DNA from: GCA-002708315 sp963676635
GTDB taxonomy: Bacteria; Bacteroidota; Bacteroidia; Bacteroidales; F082
Assembly (NCBI GenBank): GCA_963676635.1
Contig: OY781105.1
Span: 3,658,001 to 3,722,000 of the forward strand
Reading direction: 5' to 3'
DNA length: 64,000 bases
In this document: piece after piece, positions 9,801 to 17,399 of the stretch
Position numbering within the stretch: the first letter of the stretch is position 1
Layout: the number at the start of each line of letters is the position of its first letter
The notes under the pieces: generated by a model
What the model was told of the DNA's origin: nothing
What the model saw: only the letters and a program-made list of their open reading frames with translations
Database searches by the model: none
Position numbers and translations under genes: made by a program

Positions 9801-10617
9801 GCACATTATTTTTAACTGCAACTACACTCTCTTCCAGATCTTCTGTGTTTTTAATATAGCCAAGTGCTCTTATCAGATATTCAGCTCTGTTAAACTCCAT
9901 TGTTCGTGCTCCTATATCAAGATTACTTTTTTTAACAGCCTGTAGAATCTGAGCTACATTAACGCCATAAGCTTTCATGGCAGCAGGGTCAATATCAACC
10001 TGATATTCTTTTACAAAGCCGCCAATCGATGCTACTTCAGCAACTCCTTTGGCGGAGGTAAGTGAATAGCGTACATAGAAATCCTGTATGGTTCTTAACT
10101 CTTGTGGGTCCCAGCCTCCTGCGGGATTGCCGTTCTTGTCGCGACCTTCAAGTGTGTACCAGTATATTTGCCCCAGAGCGGTAGCATCAGGGCCGAGTGA
10201 GGGATTTACGTCGTTAGGAAGTGTGCCCGCTGGCAGGGAGTTTAATTTTTCCAGTATGCGGGTGCGGCTCCAGTAGAACTCTGTGCCTTCATCAAAGATA
10301 ATGTATATGCTCGATAGCCCGAATATGGAGTTACTACGTATTGTTTTAACCCCCGGAATGCCTAAAAGTGCTGTTGTTAGAGGATAGGATATCTGATCTT
10401 CAATATCCTGTGGAGAGCGTCCGGGCCATTCTGTATATACTATTTGCTGGTTTTCACCTATGTCGGGAATGGCATCTACTGGTACGGGATCTCTGGGTAT
10501 TAATCCTGTCTTCCAGTTAAATGGTGCATTCGCAATGCCAAGTAGAATAAAGACGGCTAAAATGATGAATGTCACCAGTTTGTTCTCTAGAAAGAATTTT
10601 ATGATTTTGTTTAGCAT
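6787..10617 (-). CDS. cusA: CusA/CzcA-family heavy-metal efflux RND transporter
   Basis: 1276 residues: N-terminal TM segment, a periplasmic pore domain starting VPVDAIPDIGENQQIVYTEWPGRSPQDIE, a TM2-6 block with the HME signature GIAIAIGVMVDVGVVFTENI, a second periplasmic domain and TM8-12 (GVATDDGVIMGTYLKQVF). It is about 200 residues longer than typical CusA; the extra part is a run of hydrophobic segments at about 540-690, between TM6 and the second periplasmic domain. First gene of the cusACB-HMA operon. It exports monovalent copper/silver or related divalent metals by proton antiport; I cannot fix the metal from sequence. Confidence 0.92.
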   Translation of the reverse strand: MLNKIIKFFLENKLVTFIILAVFILLGIANAPFNWKTGLIPRDPVPVDAIPDIGENQQIVYTEWPGRSPQDIEDQISYPLTTALLGIPGVKTIRSNSIFGLSSIYIIFDEGTEFYWSRTRILEKLNSLPAGTLPNDVNPSLGPDATALGQIYWYTLEGRDKNGNPAGGWDPQELRTIQDFYVRYSLTSAKGVAEVASIGGFVKEYQVDIDPAAMKAYGVNVAQILQAVKKSNLDIGARTMEFNRAEYLIRALGYIKNTEDLEESVVAVKNNVPVRIKDIAKVNYGPATRRGGLDKDGVESIGGVVVARYGANPLEVINNVKDKIAEIEPGLPSKVLDDGTVSKVTLVPFYDRTGLIKETLGTLEDALSLEILISIIVVIILVLNLRASLLISSLLPIGVLMTFIIMRRFGVDANIVALSGIAIAIGVMVDVGVVFTENIIRHLEMPTNLGVKGKKLLNVVYNSVTEVASAVITALTTTVVSFLPVFFMEAAEGKLFRPLAFTKTFAMLSALGIGLIFIPLMAYLIFSIRFNKKKIRSFLSILIGIIGVAIFVFTYSPLSLILIALAANNFFSYKWPSGKYKYVNYINIALTLSVVVYFLTTAWMPLGAGNSLFFNFIFVLAIIGIVLGLLMSVVRFYPVILSWCLTNKWKFLSIPIIVVIFGLFTWLGTDSIFGFLPEKIKSTTAYQSLTRTFPGAGKEFMPSLDEGSFLLMPTTMPHSGIEENIDVIRKIDLKVSSIPEVDNVVGKWGRVNSALDPAPTSMYENIINYKPEYMIDENGHKLRFKVDSDGAYLLKDGSVYNPETDNFRVIKKEQLTEDKNGEYFRQWRKNIHSPDDIWQEIVKESKVPGLTSAPKLQPIQTRLVMLQTGMRAPMGIKVFGPDLNTIEQVGLELENHLKEVPGIEPSSVFADRVVGKPYLEIKIDRKAISRFGLTIQDMNNYISGAIGGMQLTTTVEGRERFPVRARYAREYRDNPDDLAKVLIPTPTGVQIPLGQLAEISYTRGPQLIKSEDTFLVGYVIFDKKEGHAEVDVVEEAQAYLSHLTKSGEFEIPSGVKYVFTGNYENQIRATKRLMLVVPISLIVIFLILYFQFRSVTTASMTFTGILVAFSGGFIMIWLYGQDWFMNFSFAGNNIRDLFQMHTINLSVAVWVGFIALFGVATDDGVIMGTYLKQVFAKEKPGSVKDVRKAVLNAGSQRVRPAMMTAATTIIALIPVLTSTGKGSDIMVPMAIPSFGGMIIQVMTMLVVPVLYSMWQEKKLLKRLRTSKIKNHEADKN

Positions 10618-10660
10618 GACTTTTTATTTGTAGTTATCTGACATCATTTTAATCATACTA

Positions 10661-10668
10661 CAAATATA
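10661..10668 (-). promoter_or_regulatory. Predicted -7 promoter element for the cus operon
   Basis: On the minus strand this reads TATATTTG, an exact TAnnTTTG match, 43 nt before the cusA start codon. No clear TTG -33 box is visible at the usual distance, as might be expected for an activator-dependent promoter. Confidence 0.45.
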
Positions 10669-10750
10669 TCGTGCTAAAACTGAATGTGTTTTACATAATT
10701 ATGGCTTTGTTTAACAGAATTTTTGTTGATCTATTTTAAATGACTAGAGA

Positions 10751-10795
10751 CGTTAACAGTGTGAATTAGAGTTTGAGTTAGCAGTCTTCTTAAAC
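10751..10795 (+). repeat. Direct repeat, left copy, flanking the 22-bp array
   Basis: CGTTAACAGTGTGA, then a 12-nt insertion, then GTTAGCAGTCTTCTTAAAC. The right copy at 11211-11243 has the same sequence without the insertion and with one substitution. The two copies bracket the tandem array, suggesting a duplication or an inserted unit. Confidence 0.7.
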
Positions 10796-10922
10796 ATCAA
10801 CCTTAACCTTAACCTCAACCAGTACAGGGACAGGATAATATTAAGTAAAATGCCAGTATTTGATCGTTTTTACTCACTCATTTTCAACTGATATAATAAT
10901 AAACGACACAGTTTCTAATACG

Positions 10923-11164
10923 TAACTGATAGCTATTAAATGCATAACTGATAGCTATTAAATGTATAACTGATAGCTATTAAATGTATAACTGATAGCT
11001 ATTAAATGTATAACTGATAGCTATTAAATGTATAACTGATAGCTATTAAATGTATAACTGATAGCTATTAAATGTATAACTGATAGCTATTAAATGCATA
11101 ACTGATAGCTATTAAATGCATAACTGATAGCTATTAGATACATAACTGATAGCTATTAAATGCG
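10923..11164. repeat. Tandem array of eleven 22-bp repeats with palindromic core
   Basis: Eleven head-to-tail copies of TAACTGATAGCTATTAAATG + YA begin at 10923 and every 22 bp to 11143; the last copies vary slightly and the array decays after 11164. Each unit contains the dyad TGATAGCTATTA (perfect inner ATAGCTAT) separated from the next by a 10-bp spacer. No coding potential. It lies 250 bp upstream of the predicted cus promoter and downstream of the regulator gene. The plan matches the array at 41562. Confidence 0.92.
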
Positions 11165-11210
11165 TAATTATTACTGATGGAACTAATGATAAGACTGGTG
11201 AAAATGGGAG

Positions 11211-11243
11211 CGTTAACAGTGTGAGTTAGCAGTCTTTTTAAAC
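11211..11243 (+). repeat. Direct repeat, right copy, flanking the 22-bp array
   Basis: CGTTAACAGTGTGA joined directly to GTTAGCAGTCTTTTTAAAC; partner of 10751-10795. It ends about 35 bp from the stop codon of the HMA-AraC regulator. Confidence 0.7.
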
Positions 11244-11278
11244 CTTATCCTCTAACTTACTCTGTATTGTCTCTATCC

Positions 11279-11851
11279 CTAAACCTCATCAAGTGGTTTC
11301 CGCTTTTTATTTTTCACCTGCTTGAAATGTGATGGAGTAAGTCCGGTGATTTTTTTAAACTGATTGGATAAATGTTGAACGCTACTGTATCCCAGCAAAT
11401 AAGATATCTCGTTTAATGATAGCTCGTTGTAAACAAGCAGCTCTTTTACTCTTTCGATTTTCTGGTTGATAATGTATTTCTCAATGGTAATGCCTTCCAC
11501 TGAGGAAAACAAATTGCTAAGGTAGGAGTAGTCGTGACCCAACTCTCTGGAAAGATATTCTGATGTTTTAACCGACTCAAACCCTGTTTCAGAATAATGT
11601 ATCTTTTCAATGATAATGGTCTTGATTCTGTCAATAAGCTTGCTTTTCCTGTCATCAATAAGCTCGAAACCATTATTGTCAAGCAACTTTCTTATCTCTT
11701 CAATCTTGTCAGAAACAAGATCTTCAGCAACAACAACCTTCCCTAACTCTATTTCCTGGATATCCAGATCAATTTTAGCAAACTCATCCCTAATCACTTT
11801 AATACAGCGATTACAAACCATGTTTTTGATATGTAGTGTTGTTGTGCTCAT
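11279..11851 (-). CDS. HMA-domain AraC-family transcriptional regulator (putative metal sensor)
   Basis: 190 residues. The N-terminal ~70 residues resemble an HMA fold with the pair C13/C16 in NMVCNRCIKVI. Residues ~75-185 are an AraC-type double HTH domain (FSSVEGITIEKYII, LSLNEISYLLGYSS, FKKITGLTPSHFKQ). The simplest reading is a one-component regulator in which metal binding at the HMA pair controls the adjacent cus operon; this architecture recurs in Bacteroidota, but the ligand and effect are inferred. It is encoded on the same strand as cus, upstream of it, with the repeat array between. Confidence 0.85.
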   Translation of the reverse strand: MSTTTLHIKNMVCNRCIKVIRDEFAKIDLDIQEIELGKVVVAEDLVSDKIEEIRKLLDNNGFELIDDRKSKLIDRIKTIIIEKIHYSETGFESVKTSEYLSRELGHDYSYLSNLFSSVEGITIEKYIINQKIERVKELLVYNELSLNEISYLLGYSSVQHLSNQFKKITGLTPSHFKQVKNKKRKPLDEV

Positions 11852-12009
11852 TGGGAAATACGGCTTTGCGACTTTGCGAAAATGCGACTTTGTGAAAATG
11901 CGACGGGTTGATGTTGTGCAAAGTCACCCTTTCTCCCCGTCGCAATCTCCTCTAGTCCCTTTTGCCCGCCGTAGCCTTGGCATAGGAGGGTTCAGTCCCT
12001 AAAGTCCCC

Positions 12010-13377
12010 TCAAACCTCCTCAGCAAAGTATTGATAAAACCATGTAATGGTCTCTATTCCTTTATAGAAATTGTTTACAGGGTAGTTTTCATTTGGGGAG
12101 TGGATGGCGTCTGATTCAAGTCCAAATCCCATTAATAATGATTTAATACCCAGTTTTTCTTCAAATGTAGAAATAATAGGAATACTACCACCGCTACGCA
12201 TTGGCACTGGTGTTTTTGAGTATGTCTTTTCAAAGGCCTTCTCAGCAGCACGGTATGCTGGCAGATCGATAGGACATACGTAAGCCTGTCCGCCATGTAG
12301 TGTTTCTACTTTTACTTTTACCGACTTTGGTGCCAGACTGGTAAAGTATTCTTCAAACATCTTACCGATTTTTACATAATCCTGATCAGGTACCAGTCGT
12401 GAGGATATCTTAGCATATGCTTTTGAAGGAAGGACTGTTTTTGCTCCTTCTCCGGTGTAACCACCCCAGATGCCACAAACATCGAACGACGGACGGATTC
12501 CGGTTCTTTCAATGGTTGTGTAACCTTCTTCGCCGGCAAGCTCTTCAACGTCAATGGCGTTTTTGTATTCTTCAACGCTAAACGGTGCTTTGTTAAGCAT
12601 CTCACGTTCTTTGTCTGATGCTACCAATACATCGTCATAGAAGCCAGGCATTGTTACCTTACCGTTTTCATCTGTCATTTCTGTTATCATCTTCGAAAGA
12701 ACATTGATAGGATTGGCAACAGCACCGCCAAATAACCCTGAATGGAGATCGCGGTTAGGGCCTGTTACTTCTACCTGCCAGTAAGCCAGTCCGCGTAATC
12801 CTGTGGTGATAGATGGTACGTCTTCTGCTATCATACCGGTATCTGAAACGAGGATAACATCTGCTTTAAGCATATCCTTGTTAGCGTCGCAGAAAGCACC
12901 CAGACTTACAGATCCAATTTCCTCTTCACCTTCCAGCATAAATTTAACATTCACAGGAAGTTTATCATTTTTCACTAAAGCTTCAAAGGCTTTAATGTGC
13001 ATAAATCCCTGGCCTTTGTCGTCGTCAGCACCACGTGCCCATATTTTGCCGTCTTTGATAACAGGTTCAAATGGTTCTGTTTTCCATAATTCAATAGGAT
13101 CAACAGGCATAACATCGTAGTGTGCATAAACAAGTACTGTAGGCAGGGCAGGATCAATAATCTTCTCACCGTAAACTACTGGGTTGCCGGTGGTGGGCAT
13201 TACCTCTGCTTTGTCAACTCCTGCGTCAAGAAGGCTTTGTTTGTAGTACTCTGCCATCTTTACCATGTCGTCTTTATGCTCTGATAGTGATGATATTGAA
13301 GGAATACGGATTGCTCCGAAGAGCTCTTCCATAAACCTGTTTTTATTTTCTTCAATAAATGTTTTTACTTTGTCCAT
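12010..13377 (-). CDS. M20 family metallopeptidase (dipeptidase)
   Basis: 455 residues, the normal length of the M20 CPG2/CNDP-like dipeptidases. Metal and catalytic motifs are present: YAHYDVMPVDP (His, Asp), GADDDKG (bridging Asp), LEGEEEIGS (catalytic Glu-Glu) and DTGMI. A dimerisation domain interrupts the catalytic domain around residues 210-330. No signal peptide, so a cytosolic two-zinc dipeptidase is likely. Upstream 11852-12009 holds two and a half copies of a 16-bp GCGACTTTGCGAAAAT-like repeat and a GC-rich partial palindrome, with no gene. Confidence 0.9.
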   Translation of the reverse strand: MDKVKTFIEENKNRFMEELFGAIRIPSISSLSEHKDDMVKMAEYYKQSLLDAGVDKAEVMPTTGNPVVYGEKIIDPALPTVLVYAHYDVMPVDPIELWKTEPFEPVIKDGKIWARGADDDKGQGFMHIKAFEALVKNDKLPVNVKFMLEGEEEIGSVSLGAFCDANKDMLKADVILVSDTGMIAEDVPSITTGLRGLAYWQVEVTGPNRDLHSGLFGGAVANPINVLSKMITEMTDENGKVTMPGFYDDVLVASDKEREMLNKAPFSVEEYKNAIDVEELAGEEGYTTIERTGIRPSFDVCGIWGGYTGEGAKTVLPSKAYAKISSRLVPDQDYVKIGKMFEEYFTSLAPKSVKVKVETLHGGQAYVCPIDLPAYRAAEKAFEKTYSKTPVPMRSGGSIPIISTFEEKLGIKSLLMGFGLESDAIHSPNENYPVNNFYKGIETITWFYQYFAEEV

Positions 13378-13438
13378 AATGATGTATTGTTATTTATTTT
13401 AAAATTGTAAAATTACGAAATTCAATTTACTTTAATGG

Positions 13439-13708
13439 TTACCTGATTTGAAACTTATTATAACCTTGTGGTGGAATAAATTGTTTTTCAACCCGGGTAA
13501 CACGCGACCATTGCGTACCCATATTGCACCAGTCAATAAACGTTAACAAGTCGGTTTCATTGCCTTCTGCTTCGATATATACTGAGCCATCAGGTTTGTT
13601 TTGTACCCACCCTTTAATATTGTGCTCAGCAGCTGTTTTGTTGGTATAAAACCTGAAGCCTACTCCCTGTACTCTGCCATACACTTTTATAATTGCTGCT
13701 TTGGTCAT
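13439..13708 (-). CDS. acyP: Acylphosphatase
   Basis: 89 residues from the ATG at 13708. The signature VYGRVQGVGFRFYTNKTA carries the catalytic Arg, and GWVQNKPDGSVYIEAEG contains the catalytic Asn. It hydrolyses carboxyl-phosphate bonds in the cytosol. A longer frame reaching 13777 overlaps the upstream gene and has no family similarity, so the short start is preferred. The start ATG shares four bases (ATGA) with the stop of the upstream hypothetical gene, a classic coupled arrangement. Confidence 0.92.
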   Translation of the reverse strand: MTKAAIIKVYGRVQGVGFRFYTNKTAAEHNIKGWVQNKPDGSVYIEAEGNETDLLTFIDWCNMGTQWSRVTRVEKQFIPPQGYNKFQIR

Positions 13709-14274
13709 ATTCCCAGTCGTTTGGTGATTATTGAGTCGATAATATGAAACAGCTGATCGGGGAGGTGCTTCCTCCACCCAAACTCGTTAAACTCTCCGCT
13801 AAAGGAGATATAGTAGTCGATATTATGCTCACTAAACTCATCAATTACAAAGTCTCTGAAGTTTATCCCGGTTATCCATCCTTCACCAATATTATCACTC
13901 CATTCTTCATAATAATCGTTGGCATCACCATGGAAGTTCAGCACGTTCTCTCCGATAAGGATAAAATATATTATATCCTGCTCAAGCAGACTTTCAATAA
14001 TATCTCTGTAAAGAAACATAATATCATTGTAAAGCAGATCGTTCCATTCGCCAAACATCTCTATAATGCAGTATTGCTTTTCATAGTTAACCATAAGTAT
14101 TTTGATGAAAAGCGTGTTTGAACCAAAATTATCCCACTGGGGATGGATGTAGTGATTGTAGATTGAGTCGGTGAAATATACTTCACTGTTGGTCTTACCG
14201 TAAAAAGGCGATCGCGCATCATCAGAGGCTATATATAGCTCCCTCCACTGGTAATATGGTTCGATGGTATGCAT
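13705..14274 (-). CDS. Conserved hypothetical protein in crcB operon
   Basis: 189 residues rich in aromatic and acidic amino acids (for example PYYQWRELYIASDDARSPFYG and DANDYYEEWSDNIGEGW), without signal peptide, membrane segment or a motif I can assign. I do not recognise a described function. It is coupled on both sides: its ATG overlaps the crcB stop by one base, and its stop overlaps the acylphosphatase start by four. That makes it a real translated gene in the DUF493-crcB-hyp-acyP operon. Confidence 0.8.
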   Translation of the reverse strand: MHTIEPYYQWRELYIASDDARSPFYGKTNSEVYFTDSIYNHYIHPQWDNFGSNTLFIKILMVNYEKQYCIIEMFGEWNDLLYNDIMFLYRDIIESLLEQDIIYFILIGENVLNFHGDANDYYEEWSDNIGEGWITGINFRDFVIDEFSEHNIDYYISFSGEFNEFGWRKHLPDQLFHIIDSIITKRLGI

Positions 14275-14651
14275 TAAAAGATGTATTTTGACATATAGTA
14301 TCCAGCGAAAGCCAGAGATATACCTATTATATTAGTAGTAAGGATGTATGACGCCACCATTCGGATATTACCTTCGCGGGCAAGGCTGAATATATCAAAA
14401 GCGAAAGTGGAGAATGTAGTGAAGCTACCCAGCAGTCCCACGAAAATAAACAACCGCAATCCGGGCGACAGGTAGAATCTATCGAAGGTGCCCCAAAGGA
14501 ACCCTATCAGAAACGACCCCACCAGGTTAACTGTAAATGTGGCCCAGGGAAATGTGCTGCTGGTTGTTTTATCGTAAAGCACATAAAAAAGATAACGTGC
14601 CACAGCGCCAACACTTCCGCCAAATGCAACTGCGAGTATTTTGTAGATCAT
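14274..14651 (-). CDS. crcB: CrcB/Fluc fluoride ion channel
   Basis: 125 residues with four hydrophobic segments and the family hallmarks GGSVGAVARYLFY, PWATFTVNLVGSFLIGFLWG (conserved Asn) and GLLGSFTTFSTFAFD (TFSTF pore motif). Fluc proteins are dual-topology dimeric fluoride exporters; a single gene of normal length is enough. No fluoride riboswitch is evident upstream, because the gene overlaps the preceding DUF493 gene by four bases and is read from the same transcript. Confidence 0.93.
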   Translation of the reverse strand: MIYKILAVAFGGSVGAVARYLFYVLYDKTTSSTFPWATFTVNLVGSFLIGFLWGTFDRFYLSPGLRLFIFVGLLGSFTTFSTFAFDIFSLAREGNIRMVASYILTTNIIGISLAFAGYYMSKYIF

Positions 14652-14956
14652 AGAGCAAATTTTAATCCTTCAACATTCTTAAGGCTTTCGTACATTGTTT
14701 CCAGCTGCTGTTTACTTTCAATATTCACCTTGTAATGGTAGCTCGTATATGTACCTTTTGAGCTTTGTTTGCTGTCGGTAAAGCTATTGCTGATTTTAAG
14801 GTTGTTGAGTACCTTTTCTATATTGTCTTTGTTTACCTTATCGGAAGAACCGGCATTCATTACAGCTTTCAGGATAAACGACACAGGAAATTCTATCTCT
14901 TTACCTTTAAAAGCATCCTGATTGATTTGTATCTTTTTCTGATCTTTATTGTCCAT
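14648..14956 (-). CDS. DUF493 (YbeD-like) family protein
   Basis: 102 residues. The middle and C-terminal part (FPVSFILKAVMNAG, then YTSYHYKVNIESKQQLETMYESLKNV in two pieces) matches the small alpha-beta, ACT-like fold of the DUF493/YbeD family, whose function is not well defined. The N-terminal 25 residues are a charged Bacteroidota-type extension. It is the first gene of the crcB operon and overlaps crcB by four bases. Confidence 0.8.
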   Translation of the reverse strand: MDNKDQKKIQINQDAFKGKEIEFPVSFILKAVMNAGSSDKVNKDNIEKVLNNLKISNSFTDSKQSSKGTYTSYHYKVNIESKQQLETMYESLKNVEGLKFAL

Positions 14957-15002
14957 GTTGATATTTTTGTTGTTAAATAACTGACAAACTCCGGCAATAG
15001 TA

Positions 15003-16202
15003 TTAAAAATTATAAACGGCGACTACACTTCCCCACATAAAATCTTTAGCGTTATTAAACTCTGGTGTTGTGTAGTAACAATGAAATTCTACCCCCAGTG
15101 TGTTGTAATAAAAAGCCATTCCTGTGCTAAAGTTCATCACTAACCTGTTAATATCTGCAGCAGCTATGGTGTATGGGTTGTTGTTGTTAAATATTCCCCC
15201 TTGCAGTGTTGCATCATACAATACAATATTTGATTTAGCTTGAAAAAACAGCCAGTATTGCAGTTTGTTTTTTCTGCTTTTGCTGAAGAAATCAACTCCT
15301 CGGTAAACGGGGATAAAACTTCCTGTTCGTGTGTAAATCCCTGCTGATATATTGTTGAATACTGTTCCAGCCTGTGCTCCGCCCATGGCGTTGAGTTCAA
15401 AATGTGTAGTGTTTACAAGTCCTTTTTCTATGTTTATATTATAGTCTGCCACAATATTATTTTGTATTTGATTATGCCATCCTACAGGCTCGATATTATG
15501 AATGGACGATTGCACAAACTCGCCCATGGAAGCGGGGCCCAGTATGCCAAAGTTTATGCTGCTGCTGATATTCAGTCGTTTTTTGAAGTTTGTGTTACGG
15601 TTAAACTGCCCAATGGTAAGCAATCCTGCAAAGGGTCTGTCGCCATATCGTATTTCTTCCACATCGGGGTCGGTGGGGGTATATATATTCTGGCAAATAC
15701 TGAAGCCCGACATGCTGATATCGGCATTTCTCCTTCCGGGAAATATTGCGTTTACCGGATTTGATGATGCCATTGGAGTAACAACGCTGATGTTTACTCC
15801 ATTGGTGTAGTAGTAGTCGGTGTTGGTGAAGATATCGTTATCGAAGTTTATTTGAAGGATATTGGGTTTTGTTTCAATTTGTTTCTTTGAAGGAGGTAAT
15901 CCGGGGAAATATGGAGGATCTGTATTATTGTCGATGGCTGATTGTTTTGTTTTTATTGAGTCAATTGTTGTTGTAACAAGATGGGCTACGTTGGGTTTGA
16001 TTATGGCATTATAGGTGAATGTTGGTTGTGTGTTGTTTCTGGTAATTTCAGTATTATGGTGTCTTTGTAATTTGTTTAACGCTATTGATTCTTTTGTTGT
16101 AGTTGTATTTTTGTATGTATGATCATTATTACTTTCATTGTTATATCCACACGACGAAATCGTTAATACAATGCAAACCAGGTATATTAGCTTGTTGATC
16201 AT
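15003..16202 (-). CDS. LpxR/DUF2219-family outer-membrane protein, lipoprotein-like N-terminus
   Basis: 399 residues. The N-terminus has a lipobox (TISSCG) followed by a ~80-residue polar, Asn/Thr-rich stretch. The barrel part begins with the family signature FDNDIFTNTDYYYTNG, followed by GDRPFAGLL, both typical of LpxR, the calcium-dependent lipid A 3'-O-deacylase. The family covers more than proven deacylases, so enzyme activity is likely but not certain. It is transcribed alone; a TAAATTTG motif at 16207-16214 is too close to the start to be a convincing promoter. Confidence 0.78.
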   Translation of the reverse strand: MINKLIYLVCIVLTISSCGYNNESNNDHTYKNTTTTKESIALNKLQRHHNTEITRNNTQPTFTYNAIIKPNVAHLVTTTIDSIKTKQSAIDNNTDPPYFPGLPPSKKQIETKPNILQINFDNDIFTNTDYYYTNGVNISVVTPMASSNPVNAIFPGRRNADISMSGFSICQNIYTPTDPDVEEIRYGDRPFAGLLTIGQFNRNTNFKKRLNISSSINFGILGPASMGEFVQSSIHNIEPVGWHNQIQNNIVADYNINIEKGLVNTTHFELNAMGGAQAGTVFNNISAGIYTRTGSFIPVYRGVDFFSKSRKNKLQYWLFFQAKSNIVLYDATLQGGIFNNNNPYTIAAADINRLVMNFSTGMAFYYNTLGVEFHCYYTTPEFNNAKDFMWGSVVAVYNF

Positions 16203-16274
16203 GATGCAAATTTAGGTAAAATTCATGATAAAAGTAATATCACCCACTGTAATGAAGTAGTAAATAAATTACTT

Positions 16275-17129
16275 TTATGGTAATATATAATCCTCCAGCT
16301 TTGCCATTTCGGAGTATGGTGTTTTGTTAAGTCCTATTAATTTGTAATTTATATTATTGTTATTATCAACTTCTACTATTACAAAATTGTCTACTTTTCC
16401 TCCGCCCATACCGGTTCCTATTAGTGTGATATTTCCATAATTATAATACATATATGATGATACTTGTGCGGTACATCCTAAATCGCCTGCGAATATAACA
16501 ACGTTGTTTGGTAGTGTGTCGAGCATTGGGTTGATCTCTGCCCAGTAATTTGTGCTTCCGGGATAATGTGGACGGTAGTTTATTTCTACATTTCCAAATA
16601 TGCTGTCAGGGGACCACCATATCAATTCATGACAAAAAATAAATATATTATCTACGTCTTTGTAATTATCTTCCAGAGTTTTGGTAAGAAACTCTTTTCG
16701 TTTTCCATCTATATTCCATTTGTTTGGTGTGAGGATTATAAACAGATCATCTTCATATTTGAATTGGTAATAGTATTTTTTAAATATTTCAGTAAATGCT
16801 GGTCCGATATCATGATTACCTGCTGAAACATGGATAGGCATCTTAAATTTATCAATATCAACCATTGCCGAATCCCAATAATCTTTCTTTGGCTTGGCAA
16901 CAACATCACCTACTAATACACCCAGGGCCATTTTATTATAATTATTGATTGTTGGAATTGCATTCTTAAATTCAGGATATAGTCCGTATTGTGGTTTGGT
17001 GGGATTGCCATAGGTATGGCCTGCAACAAAGAATGAATATTTTATACCGGGTATTTCTTTGTTATTACACGAAACAAGTGCCAATATAATAACAACACTT
17101 ATTAAAATCGTAATCTTTATATTTCGCAT
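16275..17129 (-). CDS. Metallophosphoesterase-like lipoprotein with atypical metal motifs
   Basis: 284 residues with lipobox LVSCNN. The calcineurin-like order of motifs is recognisable: GHTYG (usually DxHxG), LVGDVV (GDxx), SAGNHDIG (GNHD), FCHELIW (His), and a last block AGDLG where GHxH is expected. The first Asp and the final His pair are therefore missing, so activity is uncertain or requires an altered metal site. Predicted membrane-anchored on the periplasmic side. No evident partner among the neighbours. Confidence 0.7.
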   Translation of the reverse strand: MRNIKITILISVVIILALVSCNNKEIPGIKYSFFVAGHTYGNPTKPQYGLYPEFKNAIPTINNYNKMALGVLVGDVVAKPKKDYWDSAMVDIDKFKMPIHVSAGNHDIGPAFTEIFKKYYYQFKYEDDLFIILTPNKWNIDGKRKEFLTKTLEDNYKDVDNIFIFCHELIWWSPDSIFGNVEINYRPHYPGSTNYWAEINPMLDTLPNNVVIFAGDLGCTAQVSSYMYYNYGNITLIGTGMGGGKVDNFVIVEVDNNNNINYKLIGLNKTPYSEMAKLEDYILP

Positions 17130-17165
17130 TATGTTAATTATTTTAATTCAGATATTTTGTCGCTG

Positions 17166-17399
17166 TTAATCCTGGTTACGGAAATTGTATTCTTCAACAA
17201 TAAGTTTTGCAGTATCAAAATCTTTACTGCTAATAATAAGTTTAATTGCAAAAGCACCCCCGGAGGCTGTTTGCCAGGGGAACATAGTGCTCATTATTTC
17301 ATCTTTTATAAATGTTTCTATTCCTGCATCTTCCAGTAGTGTTTTAACAATGCTGGCTTCCATTAAAGTACCTGCGAATATTTCTATTTGATTGTTCAT
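17166..17399 (-). CDS. DUF2007 family small protein
   Basis: 77 residues: IEIFAGTLMEASIVKTLLEDAGIETF is the N-terminal DUF2007 signature (a small ferredoxin-like alpha-beta fold, annotated as a putative signal-transducing or PII-like protein), followed by a loop and LIISSKDFDTAKLIVEEY. Function unknown. It lies 36 bp upstream of the phosphoesterase gene on the same strand and could share its transcript. Confidence 0.8.
   Translation of the reverse strand: MNNQIEIFAGTLMEASIVKTLLEDAGIETFIKDEIMSTMFPWQTASGGAFAIKLIISSKDFDTAKLIVEEYNFRNQD

Larger units (their letters stand above)
10618..11278. other. cus upstream region: promoter, direct repeats and 22-bp array; no gene
   Basis: This 660-bp gap between cusA and the HMA-AraC regulator contains no convincing ORF. 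It holds a predicted leftward promoter (10661-10668), a direct repeat whose copies lie at 10751-10795 and 11211-11243, a stretch of CAACCTTAACC-like repeats near 10798-10820, and the tandem array 10923-11164 inside the direct repeats. Confidence 0.8.

Noticed and set aside
10923..11164. CRISPR array
   Set aside because: Spacers are only 10 bp and identical between units, and there are no cas genes; it is a simple tandem repeat.
13709..13777. Longer N-terminus of the acylphosphatase
   Set aside because: It lies in the 3' end of the upstream gene and lacks family similarity; the ATGA overlap start is standard.
16207..16214. Promoter of the LpxR-like gene (TAAATTTG on the minus strand)
   Set aside because: Only 4 nt from the start codon, which would put the transcript start inside the gene.
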